Of a stretch of 15,302 bases of DNA, positions 1-6,769 are shown piece after piece. This DNA is from CAIKMD01 sp035277525 (GTDB lineage: Bacteria > Pseudomonadota > Alphaproteobacteria > ATCC43930 > CGMCC-115725). Position 1 is the stretch's first letter, and every line of letters begins with the position of its first letter. Under the pieces are notes generated by a model. The model made no database searches and was not told where the DNA came from. It was given only the letters and a program-made list of their open reading frames with translations. The stretch covers positions 1-15,302 of the forward strand of contig DATEKH010000171.1 in NCBI GenBank assembly GCA_035277525.1. Direction: 5' to 3'. Made by a program: the position numbers and the translations under genes.

Positions 1-879
1 GGCGCGGCGCTCGACGGCAAGAGTCTTTACGAGCTGTTCGAAGCGGAGCAGGTGACCTTCAGCGCCGGCGTTCCGACCGTCTGGCTCGGCCTGCTGCGCC
101 ATCTCGAAGAGAACGGCGCGCGGCTTTCATCCTTGAAGCGCGTCGTCATCGGCGGCTCGGCCGCGCCGCCGGCGATGATCGACGCCTTCGAGAAGGATCA
201 CGGCGTCGAGGTCATCCATGCCTGGGGCATGACCGAGATGAGCCCTTTGGGCACGGCCGCTCAGCTCAAAGCCAAGCATCGCGACGCTCCGCCCGACTCG
301 CTTCTCGCCGTCAAGAGCAAGCAGGGCCGCGCCATACCCGGCGTCGATATGAAGATCGTCGACGGCGAGGGCAAGGAACTGCCCTGGGACGGCGTGGCCT
401 TCGGCGATCTGATGGTGCGCGGGCTTTGGGTTGCCAGCGACTATTTCAAAAGCGACGGGCGCGGCCTCCTGCGCGACGGCTGGTTTGAGACCGGCGATGT
501 CGCGACCATCGATCCGGACGGTTATATGAAGATCACCGACCGCTCGAAGGATGTGATCAAGAGCGGCGGCGAATGGATCAGCTCGATCGAGCTCGAGAAC
601 ATCGCGATCGCCCATCCGGCCGTCGCCGAAGCGGCGGTGATCGGGGTGGCGCACCCCAAATGGGGCGAGCGGCCGTTGCTCATCGTGCAAAGGAAGCCTG
701 GAGCCACGGTCGAGTGCGCGGAGCTTCTCGCCTTTTACCGCGGCAAGGTTGCTCCCTGGTGGGCGCCCGACGATGTCGTCTTCGTCGATGCCCTGCCGCA
801 CACAGCGACGGGCAAGCTCCTGAAGACCGAGCTGCGCGCCCGCTACGCCGATTACCGGCTGCGCGACACGTCGGCGTGA
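1..879 (+). CDS. Acyl-CoA ligase (AMP-forming), 5'-truncated by window edge
   Basis: This is the C-terminal 292 residues of an adenylate-forming enzyme that activates a carboxylic acid, probably a medium- or long-chain fatty acid, to its acyl-CoA through an acyl-AMP. The open frame runs to the first base, so the true start lies outside; the GTG at 52 is internal. Visible family motifs are GMTEMSP (nt 226-246, the A5 region), the hinge-region stretch FETGDVATID followed by ITDRSKDVIKSGGEWIS (nt 484-582), and the C-terminal TATGKLLK, whose lysine (codon 814-816) is the adenylation lysine. The family is usually about 540 residues, so roughly half is missing. The sequence resembles the AlkK/FadD-like branch, but the substrate cannot be fixed from this part; a methylmercaptopropionate-CoA ligase type is an alternative. 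Its last 28 bases overlap the end of the convergent S41 protease gene. Confidence 0.92.
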   Translation, partial: GAALDGKSLYELFEAEQVTFSAGVPTVWLGLLRHLEENGARLSSLKRVVIGGSAAPPAMIDAFEKDHGVEVIHAWGMTEMSPLGTAAQLKAKHRDAPPDSLLAVKSKQGRAIPGVDMKIVDGEGKELPWDGVAFGDLMVRGLWVASDYFKSDGRGLLRDGWFETGDVATIDPDGYMKITDRSKDVIKSGGEWISSIELENIAIAHPAVAEAAVIGVAHPKWGERPLLIVQRKPGATVECAELLAFYRGKVAPWWAPDDVVFVDALPHTATGKLLKTELRARYADYRLRDTSA

Positions 880-2177
880 AGGTGTGACAGCGCGTCGACA
901 GCGGTGTGAAGCTGATAATCACGCGCGGAGCCGATCGCCGATGATTCGATGATCGTCTCCGTGTGTTGTGCGGCCGCGAGCTTCGGCGCGGTCTGGGTGC
1001 CGTTCGCCGCGGCCGTGCTCGGGCCGGCGGTCAAGGCGCCGGGCAGATCGGCTTCGCGGATGATATCGACTTCGGCGGTTTTTGAGTCCTTCGGCTGCTC
1101 GACGACGCGGTCCGGCGTGATGCCGACGCCTTGGATCGATCGGCCGCTCGGCGTGTAATAGCGCGCGGTGGTGAGGCGCAGCGCGCCATGACCATCGAGC
1201 GGGATGATGGTCTGAACCGATCCTTTGCCGAAGCTCTGCGTGCCGAAAACCTGCGCGCGATGACGATCCTGCAAGGCTCCGGCGACGATCTCGGCGGCCG
1301 AGGCCGAGGCGCCGTTGATCAGCACAACCATCGGCACGCCTTTGATCCGGTCGCCATTGGCCGGCGCGGGGAAGGCGCGATTGTCGTCCGAGGAGCGGCC
1401 GCGGATCGAGACGACCGTGTCGCCGTCGAGGAAATCGCCCGCGACCCGCACGGCTTGATCGAGCAGCCCGCCGGGGTCGTTGCGCAGATCGAGCACCAGC
1501 CCCTGCAGGCGCCCGTGACTCTTGCTCTGAAGGTCGTCGAGCGCGCGGGTGACCTCGCGCTGTGTCGTCTCGGTGAAGCTGGTGATGCGGATGTAGCCGA
1601 TCCCGTTGGCCTCGAGCGCCGACTTGACCGAATCAACCCTGATGATGGCGCGGGTGAGCGTCACGTCGAAGGGCGCCGCGTCCTTGCGCCCGATGGTGAG
1701 GCGCACCTTGCTGTCGGTCGGACCGCGCAGGGCGGTGACCACATCCTTGAGGCTCATGCCGTCGGTGAGTTCGCCGTTGATGCGCAAGATGACGTCGCCG
1801 GCGCGAATGCCGGCGCGGGCGGCCGGCGTGTCGTCGATCGGCGAGATCACCAAGGGATGGGAATCGTCCCGCGTCAGCTCCGCACCGATCCCCGCGAACT
1901 CGCCGGCGCTGTCGTCGAGCATCTCCTGATATTCGGCCTCGCTCATATAGTCCGAATGCGGGTCGAGGCCGGTCAGCATGCCTTTCAGCGAATTGTCGAT
2001 CAGCTTGTTGTCGCTCACCGGATCGACATAGCTGTTGTGCACGCGCTCGAGCACCGAGCGATAGAGCGCAAGATCGCCGTCGGCTTTCGAGGCGGGATGA
2101 GGGTTGTTGGCGTTGCAGCCGGCCAGCGCGAGAGCGATGAGAGCGGCGAACCAGGGGGAGCATCGTCTGGAAATCAT
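852..2177 (-). CDS. S41 family C-terminal processing protease, lipoprotein
   Basis: A 441-residue carboxy-terminal processing (tail-specific) serine protease, expected in the periplasm and attached to a membrane. The N-terminus is a lipoprotein signal with lipobox L18-A19-G20-C21, so the mature protein should begin at Cys21. A PDZ domain occupies about residues 95-165 (AGIGAEL... to TIGRK). The S41 core follows, with LRNDPGGLLD at 231-240. The family catalytic triad is visible as Ser293 (in NGASASAAEI), Lys318 (GTQSFGKGS) and Gln322; the 25- and 4-residue spacings match CtpB-type enzymes. The tail after about residue 365 is low-complexity and Ala/Thr-rich. It probably processes periplasmic or envelope proteins; the substrate is unknown. 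The ATG at 2177 is chosen because it gives the complete lipoprotein signal. Its 3' end overlaps the acyl-CoA ligase gene. Confidence 0.93.
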   Translation of the reverse strand: MISRRCSPWFAALIALALAGCNANNPHPASKADGDLALYRSVLERVHNSYVDPVSDNKLIDNSLKGMLTGLDPHSDYMSEAEYQEMLDDSAGEFAGIGAELTRDDSHPLVISPIDDTPAARAGIRAGDVILRINGELTDGMSLKDVVTALRGPTDSKVRLTIGRKDAAPFDVTLTRAIIRVDSVKSALEANGIGYIRITSFTETTQREVTRALDDLQSKSHGRLQGLVLDLRNDPGGLLDQAVRVAGDFLDGDTVVSIRGRSSDDNRAFPAPANGDRIKGVPMVVLINGASASAAEIVAGALQDRHRAQVFGTQSFGKGSVQTIIPLDGHGALRLTTARYYTPSGRSIQGVGITPDRVVEQPKDSKTAEVDIIREADLPGALTAGPSTAAANGTQTAPKLAAAQHTETIIESSAIGSARDYQLHTAVDALSHLHADVSRSR

Positions 2178-2264
2178 CGAAATGGCAAAACCCCTATTGT
2201 CGAGTGTTCGGCCTTTTGGCCTGAAACGTTGAAACGATCGTCACGCACGCGCCGCCGCCTGCCT

Positions 2265-2606
2265 CTAATGCCGGAGCTTTTCATCGATCAGCTCTCTCAC
2301 CTTGCGCTTTTCCCAATCCTGCGTGGTCCAGGGCAGGAGCTCGTAGGCGTGCAGCGCATGGAGGCAGATGATCAGCCCCCAGCCGACCAGCGGCGCGTAA
2401 AACCACATCGGCCCGGCGGAGGTCGAGTCGATCAAGAACAGCACGAAATTGATGACCACATAGGCCGTCAGATGGCTGTAAAAGATGCGCAGCGCGCGAG
2501 CGCGTCCCCAAGCCCATTTCTCCAGCTCGGCGATGCGCGCGGCTTCGCGCACGCTCACGCCGGGATGGAGCTCGGTGGGCTCGCTTTGTTGACCGCGTAT
2601 TGCCAT
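2265..2606 (-). CDS. 2TM domain-containing small membrane protein
   Basis: A 113-residue protein matching the pattern of the 2TM family: a basic segment (RARALRIFYSHLTAYV), one membrane helix at about 47-60, a short loop with MWFYAP, a second helix at about 68-88 containing GWGLIICLHALHAY, and a charged C-terminal tail (DWEKRKVRELIDEKL). The family has no established function; in some proteins the domain is joined to sensor kinases or regulators, but here it stands alone. It lies 87 bp upstream of the S41 protease gene on the same strand and could share its transcript. A perfect palindrome sits 35-55 bp upstream of the ATG. Confidence 0.82.
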   Translation of the reverse strand: MAIRGQQSEPTELHPGVSVREAARIAELEKWAWGRARALRIFYSHLTAYVVINFVLFLIDSTSAGPMWFYAPLVGWGLIICLHALHAYELLPWTTQDWEKRKVRELIDEKLRH

Positions 2607-2640
2607 GCGACCGTCGGGTCTCGCGAGAGAACCTTAACTG

Positions 2641-2661
2641 TCTTGTTGCTAAGCAACAAGA
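2641..2661. repeat. 21-bp perfect palindrome upstream of the 2TM gene
   Basis: Arms TCTTGTTGCT and AGCAACAAGA flank a single central A, giving ten uninterrupted complementary pairs (as DNA dyad). It is AT-richer than its surroundings and lies 35-55 bp upstream of the 2TM start codon, where a regulator could bind. It is also about 100 bp downstream of the tRNA-Pro gene on the same strand, so a transcript-end role is possible, but no T-run follows it. Confidence 0.6.
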
Positions 2662-2677
2662 GCAGGTTGGGCCTGCT
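2661..2677. repeat. Short hairpin adjoining the palindrome
   Basis: AGCAGG and CCTGCT form a 6-bp stem with loop TTGGG, directly abutting the palindrome at 2641-2661. Read on the minus strand it follows the tRNA-Pro gene and precedes a modest T-rich patch (TCTTGTT), so it may be a weak terminator. Evidence is limited to the dyad. Confidence 0.35.
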
Positions 2678-2759
2678 TCGGTTAATTTCACGCTAAAGTG
2701 CGTTGTCCCGCGACGTATCTTCCGGGTCGCGTTGCGGCGGGATCGGTTTCTCGACAAGC

Positions 2760-2836
2760 TGGTCGGAGTGAGAGGATTCGAACCTCCGGCCCCCGCCTCC
2801 CGAAAGCGGTGCTCTACCAGGCTGAGCTACACTCCG
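2760..2836 (-). tRNA. tRNA-Pro (anticodon CGG), CCA encoded
   Basis: The reverse strand folds as a complete 77-nt tRNA. The acceptor stem CGGAGTG/CACTCCG begins with C1-G72, as expected of bacterial tRNA-Pro. The D arm reads GCTC...GAGC with the loop AGCCTGGTA. The anticodon stem CCGCT/GGCGG closes the loop TTCGGGA, giving anticodon CGG (genome bases 2800-2802), which reads CCG. The T arm contains GGTTCGAATCC. Discriminator A (2763) is followed by an encoded CCA (2760-2762). It stands 63 bp downstream of the polyprenyl synthase gene on the same strand and has its own promoter. Confidence 0.97.
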
Positions 2837-2845
2837 GCGCCGCGC

Positions 2846-2874
2846 GATATAGCCCGAACCTCCGACGACCGCAA
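2846..2874 (-). promoter_or_regulatory. Predicted sigma-70-type promoter of tRNA-Pro
   Basis: On the minus strand TTGCGG (2874-2869) and TATATC (2851-2846) are separated by exactly 17 bp. The -10 element ends nine bases before the tRNA 5' end, which implies a leader of only a few bases. This is inferred from spacing and position. Confidence 0.55.
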
Positions 2875-2899
2875 CCGCCAAGTCGCAGCCCCGGGGGCG

Positions 2900-3919
2900 C
2901 TAATAGCCGCGCGCCAAGCAGAAATCGATCGCCTCCTCGAGCGCGGCGCGCTCCGGCCCCTCGCGGAACGCGGCCAGCGCGCGCCGGGCTGCGGCGCCGT
3001 ATTCCCGGGCGCGCTCCAAGGTTTGGGCGAGTGCGCCGTGCTGGCGCATCAGCTCGATCGCATGCGGCAGGTCCTCGTCGTGCTGCTCCAAGCGCTCGAG
3101 GGTGCGGCGCCAAAACCGCCGCTCGCGCTCATCCGCCGCGCGCCAAGCGAGCACCACCGGCAGGGTGATCTTGCCGTCGCGGAAATCGTCGCCAACGGTT
3201 TTGCCGAACTCGGTTTGCCGCGCCGAATAATCGAGCATGTCGTCAATCAGCTGAAAGGCGATGCCGAGATGGCGGCCATAAGCCTCGAGCGCCGTCTCCT
3301 CCATCTCCGAGCGCTCGCCGAGGACGGCGCCGATGCGGCTCGCCGCGGCAAAGAGCTGCGCCGTCTTGGCGTTGATGACCTGAAGATAGGCTGCCTCGGT
3401 CGTGCCCAGATCGTTCGAGGTAACGAGCTGCAACACTTCGCCCTCGGCGATCACGGCCGAGGCGCGCGACAGAATGTCGAGCACGCGCAACGAGCCGTCT
3501 TCGACCATCAGCTGGAACGCCCGGCTGAAGAGGAAGTCGCCGACCAGCACGGACGGCTTATTGCCCCAGACTGCGTTCGCGGTGGCGAGGCCGCGGCGCA
3601 GATCGCTCGCATCGACCACGTCGTCATGCAGCAGCGTCGCGGTGTGGATGAACTCGACCGCCGCCGCCAACGCGATGTGGCGATCGCCGCGGTAGCCGCA
3701 CAGCCGCGCGGTGGCGAGCGTCAGCATCGGCCGCAAGCGCTTGCCGCCGGCCGCGACAATATGACCGGCGAGCTGCGGGATGAGCGCCACCGGGCTTTGC
3801 ATCCGTTCGACGATGAGCGTATTGACGCGCGTCAGATCGGCCTTCAAGAGTGCGGTCAATCGGTCGAGCGACGGTTTGGACTTGGTCGTTTCGCCTGTGG
3901 CAGGGACTGCCAGTGCCAC
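2900..3919 (-). CDS. Long-chain trans-polyprenyl diphosphate synthase
   Basis: A 339-residue all-trans prenyltransferase that condenses isopentenyl diphosphate units onto an allylic primer to make the ubiquinone side chain; it is a cytosolic, all-helical enzyme. Both Asp-rich motifs are present: DDVVD at 99-103 with DLRRG following, and DDMLD at 226-230. GGKRLRP at 58-64 is the isopentenyl diphosphate site. The fifth residue before the first motif is Ala94, a small residue typical of long-chain producers rather than farnesyl or geranylgeranyl synthases. Octaprenyl, solanesyl or decaprenyl product cannot be told apart here; alphaproteobacteria commonly make ubiquinone-10. The ATG at 3919 gives a family-length N-terminus. 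It is divergent from the DUF2007 gene, with its own predicted promoter. Confidence 0.94.
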   Translation of the reverse strand: MALAVPATGETTKSKPSLDRLTALLKADLTRVNTLIVERMQSPVALIPQLAGHIVAAGGKRLRPMLTLATARLCGYRGDRHIALAAAVEFIHTATLLHDDVVDASDLRRGLATANAVWGNKPSVLVGDFLFSRAFQLMVEDGSLRVLDILSRASAVIAEGEVLQLVTSNDLGTTEAAYLQVINAKTAQLFAAASRIGAVLGERSEMEETALEAYGRHLGIAFQLIDDMLDYSARQTEFGKTVGDDFRDGKITLPVVLAWRAADERERRFWRRTLERLEQHDEDLPHAIELMRQHGALAQTLERAREYGAAARRALAAFREGPERAALEEAIDFCLARGY

Positions 3920-3964
3920 GTTCGCGCCTCATTCCCTTGCTTGACGGGACCCCGACCTCCAGCG

Positions 3965-3992
3965 AGCATAGAACGCTTGCCGCGAGGGTCAA
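3965..3992 (-). promoter_or_regulatory. Predicted promoter of the polyprenyl synthase gene
   Basis: On the minus strand TTGACC (3992-3987) and TATGCT (3970-3965) are spaced by 16 bp. The implied transcription start is about 40 bases before the ATG at 3919. The -35 context GCTTGACCCTCG is the same 12 bases seen at the glyQ promoter. Confidence 0.55.
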
Positions 3993-4031
3993 GCCCATGC
4001 GGCCGATGCCGAGCGGCAGTCAGGACATGCG

Positions 4032-4241
4032 ATGCAGGAGTTGATGCGCACCAACGATACCGTCCGGCTTTCGTGGCTGCAGGCGCTCTTGGCCGCGGCG
4101 GGGATCGAAGCGGTCGTGCTCGACGGCTACACCAGCATCATGGAGGGCAGCATCGGCGCCATTCCCCGTCGGCTGATGGTGCGCGACGGCGACGTGCAGC
4201 GCGCCCGCACCGTGATCCGGGAGGCGGGAGAGGAGCCGTGA
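4032..4241 (+). CDS. DUF2007 (putative signal-transducing) protein
   Basis: A 69-residue protein of the DUF2007 type. The N-terminal pattern MQELMRTNDTVRLSWLQALLAAAGI and the central MEGSIGAIPRRLMV are characteristic of small alphaproteobacterial members; the fold resembles a PII-like beta-alpha-beta domain, and the biochemical role is unknown. ATG 4032 is preferred over ATG 4044 because family members normally begin with the M-x-E-L-x-R-T-N-D segment, and CAGGA at 4021-4025 is suitably placed. Its stop overlaps the GTG start of the next gene, which suggests translational coupling with the methyltransferase. Divergent from the polyprenyl synthase gene. Confidence 0.85.
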   Translation: MQELMRTNDTVRLSWLQALLAAAGIEAVVLDGYTSIMEGSIGAIPRRLMVRDGDVQRARTVIREAGEEP

Positions 4242-4999
4242 GCGGCGCCGCGCCCGCGCCCGACATCAGCGAAGACGCGATCCTCGGCGGTACGGTACGG
4301 CTGCGCCAGCCGCGCGACGGCTATCGCGTCGCCATCGATCCGGTTCTGCTCGCGGCCGCGGTGCCCGCAAGCGCCGGCGACATTGTGCTCGATGTCGGCT
4401 GCGGGGTCGGCGCGGCGAGCCTCTGCCTCGCCCGGCGCGTGCCGTCCTGCCGGGTCGTCGCCTTCGACCGGCAGCGCGAGCTCGTGCGTCTCGCGAGCGA
4501 TAACATTCTGTTGAACGAGCTGGGGGGCCGCGTCACGGCGATGGCGGGCGACCTGCTGAAGCCGCCGCCGCGGCTCGAGCCCGGTGCCTTTTCGCACGTC
4601 ATGGCCAATCCGCCGTTTCTCGAATCCGGCAAGGCCTCGCCCTCGCCCTCGCCCGGCAAGGCCGAAGCCTCGATCGAAGGCGAGGCCGATCTCTCCGCCT
4701 GGGTGCGTTTCGCTCTCGCCATGGCGTCGGGCCGCGGCACCATGACCTTCATCCACCGCACCGACCGGCTGCCGCAGCTGTTGCGCGAGTTGTCGGGTCG
4801 TGCCGGCGACATCGTGGTGTTTCCGCTCTGGGCCGGGGCGGGCAAGCCGGCCAAGCGCATTCTTGTCCAGGCGCGCAAGGGCAACGCCGCCCCGCTGCGT
4901 CTTCTGCCCGGGCTCGTCTTGCACGAGGCGGATGGACGCAATACCGATGCCGCGGAAGCGGTGCTGCGCCATGGCGCCGCGATCGATCTGGTGACCTAG
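4238..4999 (+). CDS. Class I SAM-dependent methyltransferase, TrmN6/YfiC-like
   Basis: A 253-residue Rossmann-fold methyltransferase. Motif I VLDVGCGVG is at 50-58, the acidic residue binding the ribose of SAM is probably Asp77 (VVAFDRQ), and NPPF at 124-127 is the signature of enzymes methylating the exocyclic amine of adenine or a glutamine. The overall pattern, including GGTVRLRQPRDGYRVAIDPVLLA at the N-terminus, matches the tRNA1(Val) A37 N6-methyltransferase family, but substrate is inferred from family only. The GTG at 4238 overlaps the preceding stop (GTGA) and follows a strong GAGGCGGGAGAGGAG ribosome site, so the long open frame that continues upstream is not part of this gene. Confidence 0.87.
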   Translation: MSGAAPAPDISEDAILGGTVRLRQPRDGYRVAIDPVLLAAAVPASAGDIVLDVGCGVGAASLCLARRVPSCRVVAFDRQRELVRLASDNILLNELGGRVTAMAGDLLKPPPRLEPGAFSHVMANPPFLESGKASPSPSPGKAEASIEGEADLSAWVRFALAMASGRGTMTFIHRTDRLPQLLRELSGRAGDIVVFPLWAGAGKPAKRILVQARKGNAAPLRLLPGLVLHEADGRNTDAAEAVLRHGAAIDLVT

Positions 5000-5105
5000 A
5001 GCATATCTCGATGCGATGGATTGAATGAGCCGCGAGTCCAATTACCCTCTCCGCCCGTCTTATGGGGGGAGAGGGACAATTCCGTCTTCTCGGGATCGGC
5101 TCTAG
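4996..5105. repeat. 110-bp spacer bounded by 7-bp inverted repeats
   Basis: CTAGAGC (4996-5002, including the methyltransferase stop) and GCTCTAG (5099-5105, ending immediately before the S49 start codon) are exact inverted repeats. They enclose a central palindrome at 5045-5075. The arrangement resembles a small inserted palindromic element, but 7-bp ends can also arise by chance, and no clear target duplication is visible. Confidence 0.4.
5045..5075. repeat. CCCTCTCC/GGAGAGGG hairpin upstream of the S49 gene
   Basis: CCCTCTCC (5045-5052) pairs with GGAGAGGG (5068-5075), and inside it CCC pairs with GGG around the loop GTCTTAT. The outer arms are identical to those of two hairpins in the glyQ-glyS spacer, so this is a third copy of one palindromic motif. 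It may end the upstream transcript or be a dispersed REP-like unit. Confidence 0.75.
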
Positions 5106-5954
5106 ATGGCGGGGCGCTTCCTCGAGCGACTGCCGCCGATCCCGTGGCGCCGCGGCGAACCGGTCGTCTCGGTGTTGCGTTTCGACGGCGTGATTGGTCT
5201 GCGCGGTCGCCGCGGCGTGTCGCTGCGCCGTTATGCCGGCGCGCTCGAGCGCGCCTTCAAGCTGCGCGGTGTCAAAGCGGTGGCTCTCGCCATCAATTCG
5301 CCGGGCGGCTCGCCCGCGCAATCGGCCTTGCTCTATCGCCGCGTGCGGCAGCTCGCCGCCGAGACCGGCGTGCCGGTTCTCGCCTTTGCCGAGGATGTCG
5401 CGGCGTCGGGCGGCTACTGGCTGGCGCTCGCCGCCGACGAGATCTATGCCGAGGAGACCTCGCTCCTCGGCTCGATCGGCGTGGTGACCGCCGGCTTCGG
5501 CTTTGTCAGCGCGCTGGACCGGCTCGGCGTCGAACGACGGCTCTACACGGCGGGCGAAGACAAATCGCTGCTCGATCCGTTCCTGCCCGAGGCGCCGCGC
5601 GACGTCGCGCGCTTGAAGACGCTTCAGCGCGATCTGCATGACAGCTTCAAGGAGCTGGTTCGCCAGCGCCGCGGCGCTAAGCTCAAAGGCGAGGAGGCGC
5701 AGCTTTTCGGCGGCGAGGTCTTCACTGGCCGGCGCGCTTTGTCGCTCGGCCTGATCGACGGCATCGGCGATGCGCGCGGCATCGCCCGCCAGCTCTTCGG
5801 CGACCGGGTGCGCTTGCGCCCGATTGAGCCGGAGCGGCGGCGCTCGCTGCTGGCGCGGCTCGCCTGGCGCCGTCGGCCCGATTTTGGCGACATCGCCGCC
5901 GATCTCTTGGCGAGGCTCGAAGAGCGTCTGATGTGGGCGCGGTTCGGGCTGTGA
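5106..5954 (+). CDS. S49 family peptidase (SppA/SohB-like)
   Basis: A 282-residue serine peptidase of family S49, the signal-peptide-peptidase class. The fold motif LAINSPGGSP is at 61-70; the nucleophile is Ser101 in EDVAASGGYW, and the general base is Lys153 in AGEDKSLLDPF. Their 52-residue separation is that of short bacterial SppA enzymes. No convincing N-terminal membrane helix is visible: the protein starts MAGRFLERLPPIPWRRG, so it may be soluble or peripheral, unlike classical SppA. The start lacks a good ribosome site, but nothing upstream in frame fits better. The gene ends TGATG, overlapping the start of the esterase gene. An S49 gene beside glyQ/glyS is common in this bacterial group. 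Confidence 0.92.
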   Translation: MAGRFLERLPPIPWRRGEPVVSVLRFDGVIGLRGRRGVSLRRYAGALERAFKLRGVKAVALAINSPGGSPAQSALLYRRVRQLAAETGVPVLAFAEDVAASGGYWLALAADEIYAEETSLLGSIGVVTAGFGFVSALDRLGVERRLYTAGEDKSLLDPFLPEAPRDVARLKTLQRDLHDSFKELVRQRRGAKLKGEEAQLFGGEVFTGRRALSLGLIDGIGDARGIARQLFGDRVRLRPIEPERRRSLLARLAWRRRPDFGDIAADLLARLEERLMWARFGL

Positions 5955-6763
5955 TGCGCTGGATCCTTTCGGCCTTCTTCGTCGCGCTGATGGGTTGTGC
6001 CGCGCAGGCCGAGCCAGGCCTCATCACGATACCGACCGGTACCTATCGCGCGGTGGCGCCGGCGGGCTGGAACGGCAATCGGGCTTTGCCGCTCGTGCTT
6101 TACCTGCACGGTTTTCGCGAGAACAGCGCCATGGTCACCGGCAACGCGCCGCTGGTTGCCGCCGTCACCAGCCTCGGCGCGCTCATGGTGGTGCCCGACG
6201 GCGTCGATATGAGCTGGTCGCATGAGGGCGCGCCGCGCAAGAAGCGCGACGACATCGCCTTCCTGCACGCGGTCGTCGCCGACGCGGAGCAGCGCTGGCC
6301 GGTCGACCGCGCGCGAATCTTCGCCGCGGGATTCTCGATCGGCGGCTCGATGGTGTGGGATCTCGCCTGCCATGGCGCCCAGGGCTTCGCGGCCTTCCTG
6401 CCGTTTTCCGGCGATTTCTGGGCGCCCTATCCAGCGCGCTGCGAGAGCGGCGCGTTCGATTTGCGCCACACCCACGCCGTCAACGACCATACATTTCCGA
6501 TGACCGGTCGCGCCTTGTTCGGCGGCCGCTTTCAGCAGGGCGACCTCCAGAAAGGCCTCGCCATCCTCGAGGCGACCGATGGTTGCGTCGCCGCGCCGGA
6601 TCGCAAGACCGAGGAGGGCGATCTCGATTGCGAGAGCTGGACGCGCTGCACGAGCGGCAAGCGCCTCGAGCTCTGCCTTCATCACGGCGACCATCAAATC
6701 GAGCCCGCTTGGCTGCATCGCAGCGTCGAATGGGCGTTGCGCCGCGTTGCCGCGAAGAGCTGA
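5954..6763 (+). CDS. Exported esterase, PHB-depolymerase/LpqC-like alpha/beta hydrolase
   Basis: A 269-residue alpha/beta hydrolase with a signal peptide (MRWILSAFFVALMGCAAQA, probable cleavage before Glu20). LYLHGFREN at 49-57 forms the oxyanion-hole region and GFSIGGS at 126-132 holds the nucleophile Ser128. Asp178 and His247 are plausible remaining triad members by position. The family includes polyhydroxybutyrate depolymerases and feruloyl esterases, so the natural ester is undetermined. Cysteines at 139, 163, 211, 226, 232 and 241 suggest disulfides, consistent with periplasmic or secreted location. ATG 5954 overlaps the S49 stop (TGATG) and gives a clean signal peptide; an in-frame ATG at 5933 would add seven residues and bury it. 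Confidence 0.85.
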   Translation: MRWILSAFFVALMGCAAQAEPGLITIPTGTYRAVAPAGWNGNRALPLVLYLHGFRENSAMVTGNAPLVAAVTSLGALMVVPDGVDMSWSHEGAPRKKRDDIAFLHAVVADAEQRWPVDRARIFAAGFSIGGSMVWDLACHGAQGFAAFLPFSGDFWAPYPARCESGAFDLRHTHAVNDHTFPMTGRALFGGRFQQGDLQKGLAILEATDGCVAAPDRKTEEGDLDCESWTRCTSGKRLELCLHHGDHQIEPAWLHRSVEWALRRVAAKS

Positions 6764-6769
6764 CCGCAC

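Noticed and set aside
52..54. GTG 52 as the start of the acyl-CoA ligase
   Set aside because: The frame is open to base 1 with family-like residues, and the N-terminal half of the enzyme would be missing; the gene is cut by the window edge.
1131..2696. A 521-codon plus-strand open frame opposite the S41 protease and 2TM genes
   Set aside because: Its product is rich in Arg, Asp, Gly and Ala with no recognisable motif, while the opposite strand encodes two clear families. Long antisense frames are common in GC-rich coding DNA.
2600..4237. Upstream extension of the methyltransferase frame giving a 799-residue protein
   Set aside because: It runs antisense through the tRNA and the polyprenyl synthase. 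The GTG at 4238, with a strong ribosome site and stop overlap, is the real start.
5990..5998. Lipobox (LMGC) in the esterase signal peptide
   Set aside because: Met at the -2 position is atypical, and a clean signal peptidase I site (AQA before Glu20) follows four residues later.
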